From Berberis thunbergii (lineage: Eukaryota > Streptophyta > Magnoliopsida > Ranunculales > Berberidaceae), in assembly GCA_003290165.1 (NCBI GenBank), contig QNQO01007633.1:164011-228010 (forward strand): a stretch of DNA of 64,000 bases. Direction: 5' to 3'. Below the pieces are notes generated by a model. The model had not been told where the DNA came from and did no database searches. It saw only the letters and a program-made list of their open reading frames with translations. A program made the translations under genes and the position numbers. Within the stretch, counting starts at the first letter, position 1. Each line of letters begins with the position of its first letter. Positions 47,640 to 59,004 of the stretch are shown here, piece after piece.

Positions 47640-48685
47640 TCATCCCTTCTTGAGCAAGTCCGTCAATGGAGTGGCTATGGAAGAGTAGCCTTTGATGAAC
47701 CTTCTATAATAGTTCACCAAGCCAAGGAAAGATCTTAACTCGGTGACTTTGGTTGGTGGTTCCCAATCTTGGATGGCTTGTACTTTGGACTTGTCCATAC
47801 GAAGTTTGCCATTGCCAATGATATGACCCAAGAATGTCACCTCCTCTTGGCAAATGAGCACTTCTCCTTTTTGACATAGAGCTTGTTTTCCTTCAAGGCT
47901 TGGAACACTTGCCTCAAGTGTTCCACATGTTCCTTCAATGTCTTACTATAGATTACACTGTCATCAAGGTACACAACTACGAACCGATCAAGGTAAGGAG
48001 CTAGTACCTTATTCATTAGAGTGCAAAAGGTGGCCGGCGCATTAGTTAAACCAAATGGCATGACTAAGAACTCGTAAGACCCGTACCTTGTAACACATGC
48101 CGCTTTTGGTTCATCTCCTTCGGCTATGCGGACTTGATAATATCCCGAGCGCAAGTCAAGCTTGGTAAAGTACCTTGCATCACCAAGTTGATCAAAGAGA
48201 TCCGCAATAAGTGGAATCGGGTACTTGTTCTTGATAGTGACCTTGTTGAGTGCCCGATAGTCAATACAAAGTCGTAGGGATCCATCATGTTTCTTTTGAA
48301 ATAAGACCGGCGCACCATATGGAGCTTTGGAGGGTCGGATATAACCAACATCTAGTAAATCCTTTAGTTGTCTTCTTAACTTCTCGAGCTCAGGAGGTGT
48401 CATACGATAAGGAGCAAATGCGGGTGGCTTTGCTCCAACTTCTAACTCAATAGCATGATCCACCTCTCTCCTTGGTGGAAGCTTCTTAGGCAACTCGGCA
48501 GGCATAACATCCTTATACTCCTTGAGAACATCTTGGACTGCCTTAGGTGCATTCACCTCTCCATCCATGGGACCTTCATCTTCCTTGAGAGTAGCCAAGT
48601 AAGTAGGCTCATTCCTCTTTACTCCTTTAGAAAGTTGTAGAGCTGACACCATTTTCTCCTTACTTATCTCCCGTACCACGGGCAC
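47640..48685 (-). pseudogene. Ty3 reverse transcriptase
   Basis: Two overlapping frames, 48685-47837 and 47861-47640. Motifs: [50 protein letters not shown] and the catalytic YLDD box. The frames are joined in the family at FA(Q)EEVTFLGH; here one base is missing near 47855, giving a premature end AKRR. Otherwise the protein is well conserved. Confidence 0.93.
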
Positions 48686-49378
48686 AACACAAGGTTATCC
48701 CTTCTCCATGATGCACATGGTGTTGGCATATGGGACCAGGAATGCTTTTACCATGTCCAAGAAATCTATACCCAGATAGAACTTGTGATCATCAATTGGA
48801 GCAATAGTTATGTCGACTTTACCTCGCCATTGTCCAAGCCGAATATCGGTGCCACGAGCTACTCATTCAATTGGGAGACTTTTAGCATTGACTCCCTTGA
48901 TATATCCTTTCTCCTTTGTATATGGTAGGCCAATTTCTTCAGCAAGATCTTTGGCCATGTAGACTGTGTCGGCTCCGGTATCCACCATGGCTTTCAAAGT
49001 CTTATCCCCGATCTCGGTCTCCACGTACATCCTTCTGCGTGGTTGTTCTTCGACCTTAGCGTGAATGACACTTAGGAGATTCATTGAGGCGATCCTCCTT
49101 TTCTCCTTTGCTTCTTCCTCCATGACAAGCGCGGCGAGTTTCCCTCGGTTGGGACACTCAAATGCCCGATGGGGTCCACTACATAAGAAGCAAGACATCT
49201 TCTTGGGTGATCCATCTCTTTTCTCCTTCCACTTGTCTTTGGAGTACTTGTGTTCCTTGGAGGACTTCTCTCTGTCTCTCCCACCTTTGCCATCATTACT
49301 CGACCTTTTCCCTTGTCCCTTGGATGAGTCCTTTCTTGACATAATCGGACCTTCTGCGCCACCAAACTGTAGCAACAT
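48686..49378 (-). pseudogene. Ty3 nucleocapsid knuckle and protease
   Basis: The 171-codon frame (49378-48863) has CFLCSGPHRAFEC (CCHC-type knuckle) and MVDTGADTVYMAKDL (protease active site D-T-G). The protease continues to 48686 in the same direction through in-frame stops (near 48860 and 48695). It contains DFLDMVKAFLVPYANTMCIM, as expected before RT. Confidence 0.88.
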
Positions 49379-49985
49379 CGTTTAAATATAAGGAGACACT
49401 ACGTACTTTTGATGCTTCATCTATTATGCCAACTGCATCAAAGTAGCGCTCCATGTTCCACAAGAAGTTGTCGATCTCCCTTGCACTTCTTGCCCCACCA
49501 TAGGCCTTAGGTTTGGGAGCTTCGACTCTGTGGGTGATTGTCCCTGGTGTAGTTCCACCATTGGCTACCGCAGCCATGCACACCCTGAGTTGAGTTTCAA
49601 GTTTCTCAACTATTTCTTTATAAGTTTCCATCTCCTCATCTTTAGCAACAACGTTGGCTTCTAGGGACTCGATCTTTTTGGACACCATGTCCACTACTGC
49701 GTTTAAGGCTCCTTGCATCTCTTCCCGGAGCTCTTGGTCCTCCCCGTTGGACGCTTGCCCCTCGATGCGTAGGTCCATGTCTTCAACTTTCTCCCTTAAG
49801 TCGGACATGGTGGCACACAACTTGGCCAACCTTTCATCCATCGCAGCGATTAAGTCCTTAGACTTGTCCTTGCGGACTTTCCCACCTTTGTCAGTGTTGC
49901 CGATTGCTGGGTTGTTGACCTCTGATGACATTCTCTTATGTGGAATGATTTCACCAACCTTGTCAAACCTTGGCTTTGATACCAA
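49296..49985 (-). pseudogene. Ty3 gag, C-terminally truncated
   Basis: 229 codons starting next to the primer-binding site. A coiled-coil-like acidic N-terminus is followed by the capsid start (SAREIDNFLWNMERYF, YLNDVATVWWRRR). Immediately after WWRRR the sequence jumps to nucleocapsid-type text in another frame, so most of the capsid (roughly 150 residues by family expectation) is deleted. Confidence 0.88.
49971..49984 (-). other. Primer-binding site of the Ty3 chromovirus
   Basis: On the minus strand TTGGTATCAAAGCC begins two bases after the 5' LTR; it matches the initiator tRNA-Met site with one mismatch. Confidence 0.9.
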
Positions 49986-49986
49986 C

Positions 49987-50427
49987 TGTCACGGGCTTTC
50001 TTTTCACAAGGTACTTCCCGTGCGGCACTAGCAAACTTTGCCCCAAGTTATCAAAGAGAGCTAGTCAGCCTTGCCCACAAAAGACTTACTTAGACTTTGG
50101 AAAACTAAGCAAGCTAAGAACACACAAGAGAGCTAAAGAGAACTAGAACTTGTATTGCTTGAATTCTCTGAGGTGATTACAACAAATGAGGCCTTAGCCT
50201 ATTTATACAACTCCACCTCCTCAATGGACGGTGGTGATCGTTTTAATCTAACGGTCTATATTGAGTTTCTACACACTTCCTTAAAAATATCTAAGGACTA
50301 GAATCCTATGGAACTTTGTGGAGTCTTATGGGAGGTTCTAGAGAGCTCTCTCTAGAACAATGTGGAATACTCTACATTATGTACACTTGCCAACCTCACT
50401 TGGCTAAGCAAGAAGATAGTTGTGACA
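49987..50427 (-). repeat. 5' LTR of the Ty3 chromovirus
   Basis: Same length (441) as the 3' LTR, with about five substitutions (for example near 50084, 50168, 50283, 50345 and 50370). Confidence 0.95.
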
Positions 50428-50935
50428 TAAAGTAAGTGACCTAAGGATGAATGTAGACTGTAAAATTGGGTTGTGAGTGCATACATTTCTCATCCCTTTT
50501 GTTCACCTTATATATGTACATTTCTCATCCATTTTGTTCACTTTATATAACGAGTATTTCACTCTTTCATTGACTCTATCATCGAGGCATTATGGAGGGA
50601 GAAGATCACGTTCAGGGTTTTACCCATCCATGAGTAAGTTTCCTTTTGGCACTTGGCTCTGCTTGGGCCGTAATATTTGATTGGGTCAAGAGCTGTGTAA
50701 ACGGATCTTGAGCTTGTAACAACTTAGAGATCTGTGTTCGGGCCTTATTGTCCTGGGTCAAGCTTCAAGATTTGCACCTTGTTGGGCTTACGAAAGTTGG
50801 GCTTGGGCACCTAACTTACGGGTTAAATAATGGCTAGGCTGAGGCCTTTCCATATTAATGTTGTCTCGTACTATGTGTACGACTGCGATCAGATGATTGT
50901 TTGATGTCTCATCACAATCAAAGGTGATGCGTCCA

Positions 50936-51735
50936 AATCAAGGTTAGATTGCCAAATAGCACATTTTTGGCTGCCGAAGGCACTTGAATGTTAAGCCAGT
51001 AAATACGTGGGAGAATACTAAATTTGAATAGTGTATAGTTTAGCTATTATTACATACTTTTTGTTGAGTGTTCCTTTACCTTATATAATGTCTGTCATTA
51101 GTTATCTTTGTGACTTAAACATATAGGACGTGATTAGAGGAGACGTTCTTTGCAATGGTCTCCTCTTTCATTGAGGTACATCCTTGGGAGAGTGATTCCC
51201 GCCATGACTTGTGTCCTTTTGTAACTTCTTTCTTCTCTAAGGGAAGGGATTCGTTGGGCCTGGATTCAGGCATTCGATTACGATCTATTATCAAGGGCCC
51301 TTTTGGGCTTTAGTGACTGGGTCTACCATTTTGGGCTTCTTGGGCCGGACCTATTATCCATATCGAGATTGAAGTGTTTATTCTTCGTGATAGATGATTT
51401 TTGCCACGTATACGATCGTGATTAGAGTCTTATTTGATGTACCATCAGCTACTCTCCCTAGTTAGTAGGTATGCTTGCGTGACCACTAACTCTAAGACGA
51501 TTGACTTTTCAACTTTATCATTGTTTTTTTGTAGAACATTAAATGTCGTTAACAACAATTGATATGGTTTCTACTTTGTTGTCCATTAACATGTTCGCTT
51601 CGATGAAATTTTTGGGATTTCATGCAGCCATCATATCTCGCACGTCTTCCCATTAATAGTCTTTTCATTGCCCAAACCTATAAAAGGGTGGAGGAGATCG
51701 CGTTTCTTTCTTTACGCTATCTCCATTATTAGAGA
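50936..51735 (+). repeat. Diverged LTR-like segment with a TATA box
   Basis: The stretch near 51240-51450 repeats in diverged form the end of copies A and B (GGGCTT...GGGCC..., CCACGTATACGATC, TTTGATGTACCATCA). CCTATAAAAGGGTGG near 51679 is a TATA box about 100 bases before the ATG at 51784. Together they look like an LTR driving the gag-like frame that follows. Confidence 0.45.
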
Positions 51736-52080
51736 TTGTTTTTTCTCGCTTTCTTCATTTTTATCTTGCACCATTCCTTTCTCATGGCTGCTAACAAATG
51801 TTTGAGTGGGGACGAACTTGTTGCTTGTGAGTCGTTCTTCGAATCTAGGCAAATGACGCAAGGGACCGTGGACTATGTTCACCATACGTTATCTCTTCCG
51901 TTTGATCTAGAGATTGTTTTACTTAGGATTGATGAAAGTCATGTTTGTCCGAGGCCTGGTTATATTACACTGTATCCTGACATGTTTAAGTCTGGTCTTC
52001 GACTTTCGACTCTAGAGATCCTCTGGTCTTATTTAAATCATATTGCATCTATGTTGGTGTACACTTGCACTTGCACTTAA
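51736..52080 (+). pseudogene. Fragment of a plant retroelement gag-like protein (putative gypsy-type transposon domain)
   Basis: From the ATG at 51784, about 85 codons. HVCPRPGYITLYPDMFKSGL and RLSTLEILWSYLNHI resemble the PF04195-type domain found at the start of many plant non-autonomous Ty3 elements (P-GY-LY--F--GLR-PL). The frame runs straight into repeat copy B, where it ends, so it is truncated. Confidence 0.55.
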
Positions 52081-53395
52081 GCACGAAATAAAATTTTTTC
52101 AACAAAATAATGAATTACTCTGTGAACTAAACAACTACACGACCAAACATGTCAAATATGATCCATTAGTCCCAGTAAGTTTGGCCATGTTAGGGTATAG
52201 TTTTTCATTTCGTCAAAACTTACATTATATCCGACTAAATTTGATATTGTTGCAACCTTGTGTAGATTGGATCGATTTTATGACCTAGCCATGTAGGATA
52301 AAATTTTGCATATGCAATCTGATGCATTCAAATTCGTCCATGTCAATTCCTGACTTGCAAAACGAACAACATTGAGCCAAGGATCACCATTGTGGTGGTT
52401 GAAGACACTTCAATGATAAAGTCAGGTGACTGAGTAAGGATGGATGTAGACTATAAAATTGGGTTGCAAGTGCGCACCTTTCTCATTCTTTTGTTCATCT
52501 TATATATCGAGTATTTCACTTCACTGACCTTATCGTCGAAGCGTGATGGAGGGAGGAGATCTCGTTCAGGATCTTACCCGTCCATGACTAAGTTTCTTGT
52601 TAGCACTTGGCTCTGTTTGATACCTAATACTTATTGGGTCAAGAGTTGTGTCACGATGTACTTTGTAGATCCAAATTCGTACATATATAGCACATCACCA
52701 AACTCGTACATATATAGCACATCACCATCCTGCACCCAGACAATGTGAGACTATGATCTCCCTTTTGTAGCTTGCCAACCCTCTTGGGATCCATGAGCTC
52801 TTGGGCTTCTCTCTCCTCCTGCCTCTCATGTCTGTCCACACAAGGGTATCACAGACCACCCCTTTGGGAGCCCAACGTTCTAGTTGACACACTTTCAGCT
52901 TGGGTCAGGCTCTGATATCATTTAGTCGCGACCTGATCCACAGAGTACTATATTGTCCGCTTTGGGCCCAAGGCCCGCACGACTTTAAAACGTGTAGTAC
53001 TTTGTAGATCCAAACTCGCACATCACCATCCCGCACCCAGACGATGTGAGACTATTATCTCCCTTTTGTAGCTTGCCAACCCTTTTGAGATTCATGGGTT
53101 CTTCGGCTTCTCCCTCACCCTCCCCTCAGGTCCGCCCACATAAGGGTACCACAAGCTGTGTATAAGGAAGGATCTTGGGCTTGTGACGGCTAAGATATTT
53201 GTGTTCAAGCCTTATTATCTTGGGCCAAGCTCCCCTGTTAGGCTCTCGCAATCTAAGCTTAGGCGCTTGACTTACGAGGCTGAGCCTGAGTTGGACCGTG
53301 TTTGGGACTGCACTAAAGCCTTCCTATATTAGGATTGCCCCATGCCACGTGTACTACTATAATGTGATGCATGTTTGATGTCTCATCACAATCAA
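52050..53395 (+). repeat. LTR-like repeat copy B, split by a TRIM
   Basis: Direct counterpart of copy A without the Ty3 insertion. At the equivalent of the Ty3 site it reads AATGATAAAGTCAGGTGACT (52411-52430), an empty site. It carries its own 505-bp insertion at 52649-53153. Confidence 0.8.
52649..53153 (-). mobile_element. TRIM (terminal-repeat retrotransposon in miniature), minus strand
   Basis: Direct repeats 52649-52853 and about 52985-53153 share TACTTTGTAGATCCAAA, GTGAGACTAT, ATCTCCCTTTTGTAGCTTGC, CAACCCT and AAGGGTA[T/C]CACA. Between them GCTCTGATATCA is the reverse complement of a tRNA-Met primer-binding site, which sets minus orientation. The right (5') LTR may extend to about 52923, with the left LTR carrying an internal deletion. 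Target duplication AGTTG/AGCTG (52644-52648, 53154-53158). Copy A shows the empty site. Confidence 0.75.
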
Positions 53396-54880
53396 AGGGC
53401 TAGGATATCGAAGAGAAGGAATATGAATATCGGTTGTAAAAGAAAATTATGAAAGAGACCAAAGAATTAAGTGAATGAATGAGCTAAGATGCATGTTGTT
53501 TTCCTCTTTACTAATAATTTTCCTATTTGCTTTTTCTTTTTGCGATTCTTTGTGTAGTCTTTGCTTCCGAATTGTCTTCATCATGAAAGCTATTTTGTCG
53601 AACTTTAAGTATCTTATATAGTCGAACTGTTTTCTCTCTCAGTGATAATGAAAGACAAGTTTTTGGTATCAAAGCCATCTATGTTCATAGAGCTTACTTG
53701 TGCATCACACAGTGAAGATATTATCCAGAGGTTTACGATAATTGCAAATTTATGAATTTTATGTTATTATTGAGGTGTCGTAAACCAAATGAATTTGTAG
53801 GGTTCTTCCAATGATTTTTTGTTAACATTCGAAGCATCCTAGCATTTAGCCATATTGAAATTGAATCTACTTCGAGTCTCACATCAAACTTAACTTCACA
53901 TCTTTTGTTTTCTTTGTACAGATTCTTCGACGGTTTCCACGAAAATGACAACAACAAAGACAAAAAATCAATGTCTTAGAATGGAAAATTTTCTTTATAG
54001 ATAATGCTAGACAATGAAGATAACTATGGTTGCATTACACTAGTATATCAGCGGTGTCGTAACGACTATACACTTTCCACACTGTGTACACTTGCCAATA
54101 ACATGGATACAGTGTCATGATTTTGACATGTCACCTTGATCCTTGGATCGTGTTTTCAGCGCTCTTCAAATATAAATTTTTTTTTATAGGTTACCATCAA
54201 AAGAAAAAAATCAAATCTTCTGTCATATGGTTTATAAAGCATACATTGGAAATTATTAATTCTATTAAATAAAAAATTGAAATTTGTAATCACTCTAATA
54301 TAGTTTTGTCCTATTACATTGAGTTTAAATAAATATATGAAAAATTGTATTGCCAGACAGGGGATTAATGTTTGGGTTGAATTTAGATTTTTTTTTTTGT
54401 TAAATTAGGCTTTTAGTAGAATTAGGGGCAATTTCGAAATTATGTAGGTTGTGCCAGAGCTTTATCGTGATTTTAAAAGTCCAGAAGGGAAGAGGACACA
54501 TGTTGGAAATTTTATAACTCTGCAGGGCACTTTGAAAATTTAAAAGATTACGAATTAAATATTGACACACAATTGAACAGTAAAATTCAATGGACTGGAC
54601 TGAATCTCATTTTGGATTTAATCAAGTCCACGACAGATCCAGATTGAGTCTGGGTCTGACCCGGATTATGAGTCCACTAAAATAAGACTGGGCGGGTTTA
54701 GAAACCATAAATTCTTTCGAGCCCAAATGGAAGCGCAGATAAAACCATCCATAATTGGGCTTAAAATATTGGGTTGGGCCACTGGTCCAAACATTGTTCA
54801 TACTACATAATTGTGTCTTACCCAGGATAGATAATCATCAAAACATTTCTCAAGAACAGATGAAAGCTTGATTTTGACTT
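53396..54880. other. Intergenic, nothing recognised
   Basis: AT-rich. No gene or repeat with clear limits was seen. Confidence 0.4.
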
Positions 54881-57800
54881 CTACAAAGTAAACATGTGAT
54901 TGTAGAGAAGACTATCTGCAGACTTTCGTGAGGCGCAAGCAGTCTCCACCGTGTGAAAGAAGTACATGGACAACAACAGAACAGAGAGCGATTCTGTGAT
55001 TTTATGAAAAAGCTTAGCGTACAATAGCTCGTTCCATGTATCTTGTAATCCAGGCAAACACCAATGTACACAATCAGCATAACTAGTTGGATTGGCTAAT
55101 TGTTCCTGCGTCAATGGACTCCATTGCTTCTTGTATATTGCTGTGTGTGCATCTTTACGGTACTCTGAGAGCTGTGTGATGTTGAGAAATGTAATTGGGA
55201 CTGTTGATTTGCTAAATACTTTGCCGATAACCTTCATTATGCTCTTCTGGGAACTCTCTCCCCAGTATGAAGGATCTTCAATGGGGGTAGTCTGATTGTA
55301 ACAATTCCCATTAGGATCACCTCCCCATTCAACGCTCCTGCAAATTTCACTAGATTAGGCAAACATCTAAGAACATGCAATTCAGATGGGCTGATCTCGA
55401 TCTAAAGGTAGGCTTGAGCCTACAGAGGGTATTGGTTAGACTAGTTTGAGAATGTCCTGCCACTTGGATGAGGTTGTGACCTATCTGAATAACCTAAACT
55501 CGATGCATATATGGCTCTAATTCACCTAAGTAGCAGTGCATTAACAAGAGGCTTAGCAACGACACTGAATTACGTTTTCAATTTGGGCGGTGCATGAAAA
55601 AAGAACTCTAAGCAGTCACTAATTTGGCCTAATCTTCGATCTGCTCAACTAATTTTAAACCAACAGAATAGAATATGTTTTGGCAGTTGATTCTTACTTT
55701 CCATGGGAAGGTGACATGCTGGTGAAGAAGACCTTTTGTTTTTGAGGATCTATATTTTTCTCTACCCATTTCACCAAACTATTCATTGCCAATCGATAGG
55801 CATCTTCCGTTTCCAAACTGCACGATATCTCTCTTCTGTTCATCGTCGCTAAAAGACCCTCTCCTGCAAAGAAACGCTCGTTCGTGAGACAATTACTTGT
55901 AAAACACAGGACAAAAAAGCTGATAAAAGATTCAAGTCTGGAAACTTACAGGATCTTCATCTTCATGCCTGTTATCCACCAAAGATAAGTATTGAACACC
56001 AGAAATCAGCTCCTAACCAATGTCTACCATGTTTATTAATTGAACCCTTTCGAACAATCCTGTCCGTCACTCTATGGATCACAGCATTGTCCGAGTTTGA
56101 TTCAAGGAGAAATGGAGCCCAATAGAACTCAATTGTTGCATTATATTCCTATAAACACACCAAACTTGTAAATTAGACATCATCAATCATCGAAAATAGA
56201 TGCTTGAGCAGACTGTCAAATATGAATAATGAGTGGTAAGAAGCCGCTATAGGCTATATATACCTTAGCTGTGAAGACTGTTAGTGAGTCAAAGGTTTCC
56301 ATGGATTTTGCATGTTCTGGAATGAGTCTGTGAAGAGACACACCATGGAGACGTATTGACCTCGGTTCAGGAGTCTCCCACAAACATCATCCTTTTTCCT
56401 CTGAGGCTTTCGAGCATTAAAGTTGCATTGAAACTGCATTCCGTGGAAGATAGTATGTTAAGCTAAAATGTAAATTATTTCAAGAAAAATGAACCAAACT
56501 ACTAAGGCTAATTTTCAGTATGGCTTAATCACATAGTTAATTGTGGGTTTAGGTGAGAATTGACATTTAAGCTTGTTATGTTTTTGCCTATACTGATGAT
56601 GCTATGAGGTGGGAATTGGCATTTTAATCTTTGTTAATGTTGTCGCCTACATTGATTATGCTATGCCTATGACTGTGATTGTTGAGTTCTATGAACACCA
56701 AAATAGGTATTGATTAGTATGAGAAACAAGGTAAGTTCACGATTCAGAAACTAAGTTTATCCATATCAATCTGCTAATGCAATCAATTAATGATTTTCCC
56801 TTAGAAAGTATCAATTGCTACCAAACATAGCTTTATTTCACTAGAATTTTGTAAAGCCACCCTTAGTTTTAAAAAGCTACCCATTTTGACAGACAGTGAG
56901 ATACCCTCCAACTAGTCATTTGACCTTGATAACCAACCATATATTATGTTCTCTCCAACATGTCCCTAATCATTCTTAGTTAAAACATACTAAATTTATC
57001 TCACTTTCAAACCTGTAGCCAACTAATGTCAATAAATGAATTAAATAAAGCATATGTAGAAATATTGGTTTGATTATCAATACATGCTTAATCTGATCAA
57101 TATTCTATAACAACATAACAAAGCCAGCCTAATCATCCAACTACGATCAAACCATCATGCCTCAATCTCTTCACACTCAAAAGATTATGTATAACTCAAC
57201 TCAGATGTGATTTCACCTTTGATCCCTAAATCTCAATCTCTTTGTTGCAAAATATAATGTACATGACATTATGGGAAAGAAAATAAACAATCAACAAGTC
57301 ATATTGCCGCGCCGCACCCCACCAGATGAAATAGTGTCATTGCCCATAATTGATGCCATTAATAATAACACATAACACCATATTTAAGTAAAAAAAATTA
57401 ATTAATGGCTAAGTTTAGTTAAATTAATTAATTACCTGGGCAATGAGCAAGCATGGGGTTGCCATCTCCAGAAACTGGTACTCCTTCTCAGGCCTCCATG
57501 CTCCTGACACGTCAGCTGTGGTTGTATGTACGGACACTCCGATTCCTCCGTAAAGCGGCCGATTCGACTCGTCCCTACCCACTTCCCAACTGAACACATC
57601 ACACCCTCCTCCTGTACCCTCATCCTCTCCTCCTCCGCCCCCACCAGTGCCACCACCTTCTTACCCTCATCCTTCACTACCCAAAACACAATACCCCCCT
57701 TAATAACTAAATTCACAAAAATGCCCTTCCAATTAAACAGAGTTTGATGAACTCACCTGTTGTTGCTGGAGATGTGAAAGAGAGTCGATTGAAGACCAAG

Positions 57801-57913
57801 TTGAAGTCTTTGCCGTTGAAGAAGGTGAGGAAGAGGATGAAAGCTAGCAATGCGAGGAGGTAAGACGAGAGACGTCGAGCTCTTCGATGGAATGGAGAGA
57901 TGGATGGCTTCAT
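54881..57913 (-). pseudogene. TRICHOME BIREFRINGENCE-LIKE xylan O-acetyltransferase (TBL3/31/33-like), frame broken
   Basis: Exons on minus: 57913-57757, 57659-57436, 56433-56264, 56148-55950, 55863-55698, 55337-54881. TBL proteins are Golgi type II membrane enzymes that acetylate wall polysaccharides. Exon 1 has a signal-anchor (LSSYLLALLAFILFLTFF). Downstream are the TBL domain (ESECPYIQPQLTCQEHG, WRWQPHAC), the catalytic GDS (exon 3) and DUF231 with DCVHWCLPG holding the DxxH motif (last exon). By comparison with the family, about nine single-base indels break exons 2-5, while residues between them are well conserved and splice sites are intact. This is either a very recent pseudogene or carries sequence errors; the last exon is clean and ends about 45 residues beyond the usual C-terminus. 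Confidence 0.85.
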
Positions 57914-57975
57914 TTTACATAAATGAGAGCTCTCTCTATCTCTCTCACTCAGAACACAGATATCATCTATTTGTG
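57914..57975 (-). promoter_or_regulatory. 5' leader of the TBL gene
   Basis: A CT/GA-rich tract (CTCTCTCTATCTCTCTCAC on plus) lies just upstream of the ATG, typical of plant leaders. No clear TATA box is resolved. Confidence 0.35.
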
Positions 57976-58139
57976 TTATAGTTCCTTTTACATCAAGTGA
58001 GTGGACGGACGACTTTTATATGAGCTGGCGATGTTGGCCTTGAGGCCCAACTGCTACCTTCTTCTTGGAGGTGGTGCCACACGGTCCTAGCTTAGCTTAG
58101 TTGGTAGATTTGCTGTGGTGAATGATATTTCATCACGTT

Positions 58140-58235
58140 TCCAACACATTTGGGATGGAACGAGGTTCGGTCTCGATTTAATATGAATGGGATGAGATAA
58201 GGATGAGTCTATCTCATCCCGTGTCCATCCCTAAT
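58140..58235. repeat. Fragment related to the hAT element at 40483-41233
   Basis: It shares GGAATGAG/GGGATGAGATA-type text, TCTCATCCCGT and the terminal-like CCATCCCTAA with the right end of that element. Confidence 0.45.
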
Positions 58236-58249
58236 TTCTGCTAGAAACT

Positions 58250-58362
58250 TTTGAGTCAGGGTTACTTTTTTTACCTTTTTACTCTTTCTCTTCAAACTCA
58301 ATCACAAGAGAAGAGGTAAAAAGTAAAAAAGTCCAATTTAATCCAAAGTGACTAGCAGCCCT
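58250..58362. mobile_element. Small hairpin MITE (copy 2)
   Basis: GAGTCAGGGTTACTTTTTTT, CTTTTTACTCTTTCTCTTC and their near-complements GAAGAGGTAAAAAGTAAAAA flank CAATCACAAG. Related to 43050-43176. Confidence 0.5.
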
Positions 58363-58364
58363 CG

Positions 58365-59004
58365 CTGCCTAGAATTGTTGTTGTTAGTGTACTACTTTGT
58401 TCATTAACATAAATGAAATGCTATAAAAGCCAAATGCTAGATTAAGCATGTTACGTAATTTGGTGAGATTGATTTGAAGAACAAAGTGATGATGGGGAAG
58501 TTGGGTGGTGGTTGCGGTGGTTGGAAACTTTGGTTGGAAGCCAAAAAGACATGAATTTTTTTTTAAGGTGAAGGTGGGGTAATGGTTGTTTTCATATTAG
58601 GTAATGAGAGCATTAGGTGAGATTTCAATTATTAAGGGTTGGCATTGTTTAGTTTTATAATCTAAACCTCCCATAACATAGCTACTTACATAATAATTTT
58701 CTATAGGTAATCATTTCAATGAACAATTTAGAGAGGTTGTTCATTCTGAAGTAAAAGAGTTGTTAATTGTTTTCATCAGTGTTTGTTTGCTAATTGTTTT
58801 TCTGGTTAACCAAAGCACAGGTCACTTGTCGCGAACATGTTGACTTATAGTGAATTTTTTCACCTAAAAATAAGGCAAAGTCGCGTAGAGGTAGACAAAC
58901 AAATAAAACATATCTCAATCAACCAACCGAAATGGTGAAGTGTGATGGTGAGTGCCTTTAGCTTGGTATTTGAATATTTAAACAAATGCCTATTATGTAT
59001 ACGA
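58365..59004. other. Intergenic, nothing recognised
   Basis: AT-rich. No supported features. Confidence 0.4.

Larger units (their letters stand above)
45241..50427 (-). mobile_element. Ty3/gypsy chromovirus (young, defective), minus strand
   Basis: Two 441-bp LTRs enclose primer-binding site, gag, protease, RT, RNase H, integrase and a C-terminal chromodomain in Ty3 order; total 5,187 bp. The chromodomain and compact size suggest a Reina-like chromovirus (inference). By eye the LTRs differ at five positions, about 99% identity, so insertion is recent. Flanks are CTAAA on the left and TAAAG on the right, sharing TAAA. The coding region has several nonsense codons, one frameshift and a gag deletion, so this copy could move only with help in trans. 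Confidence 0.95.
44865..50935 (+). repeat. LTR-like repeat copy A, split by the Ty3 element
   Basis: The two parts 44865-45240 and 50428-50935 match, in order, 52050-52648 and 53154-53395 (copy B). Shared anchors include GTTTGGCCATGTTAGGGTAT, ATAAAATTTTGCATATGCAA, GAGTATTTCACT and TTTGATGTCTCATCACAATC. Copy A also has a short 36-bp tandem (ACATTTCTCATCC..., near 50482-50553). Confidence 0.8.

Noticed and set aside
57432..57716. 94-codon frame as an independent small gene
   Set aside because: It covers TBL exon 2 in a frame mixed by indels, and its upstream part is intron or Gly-codon-rich sequence.
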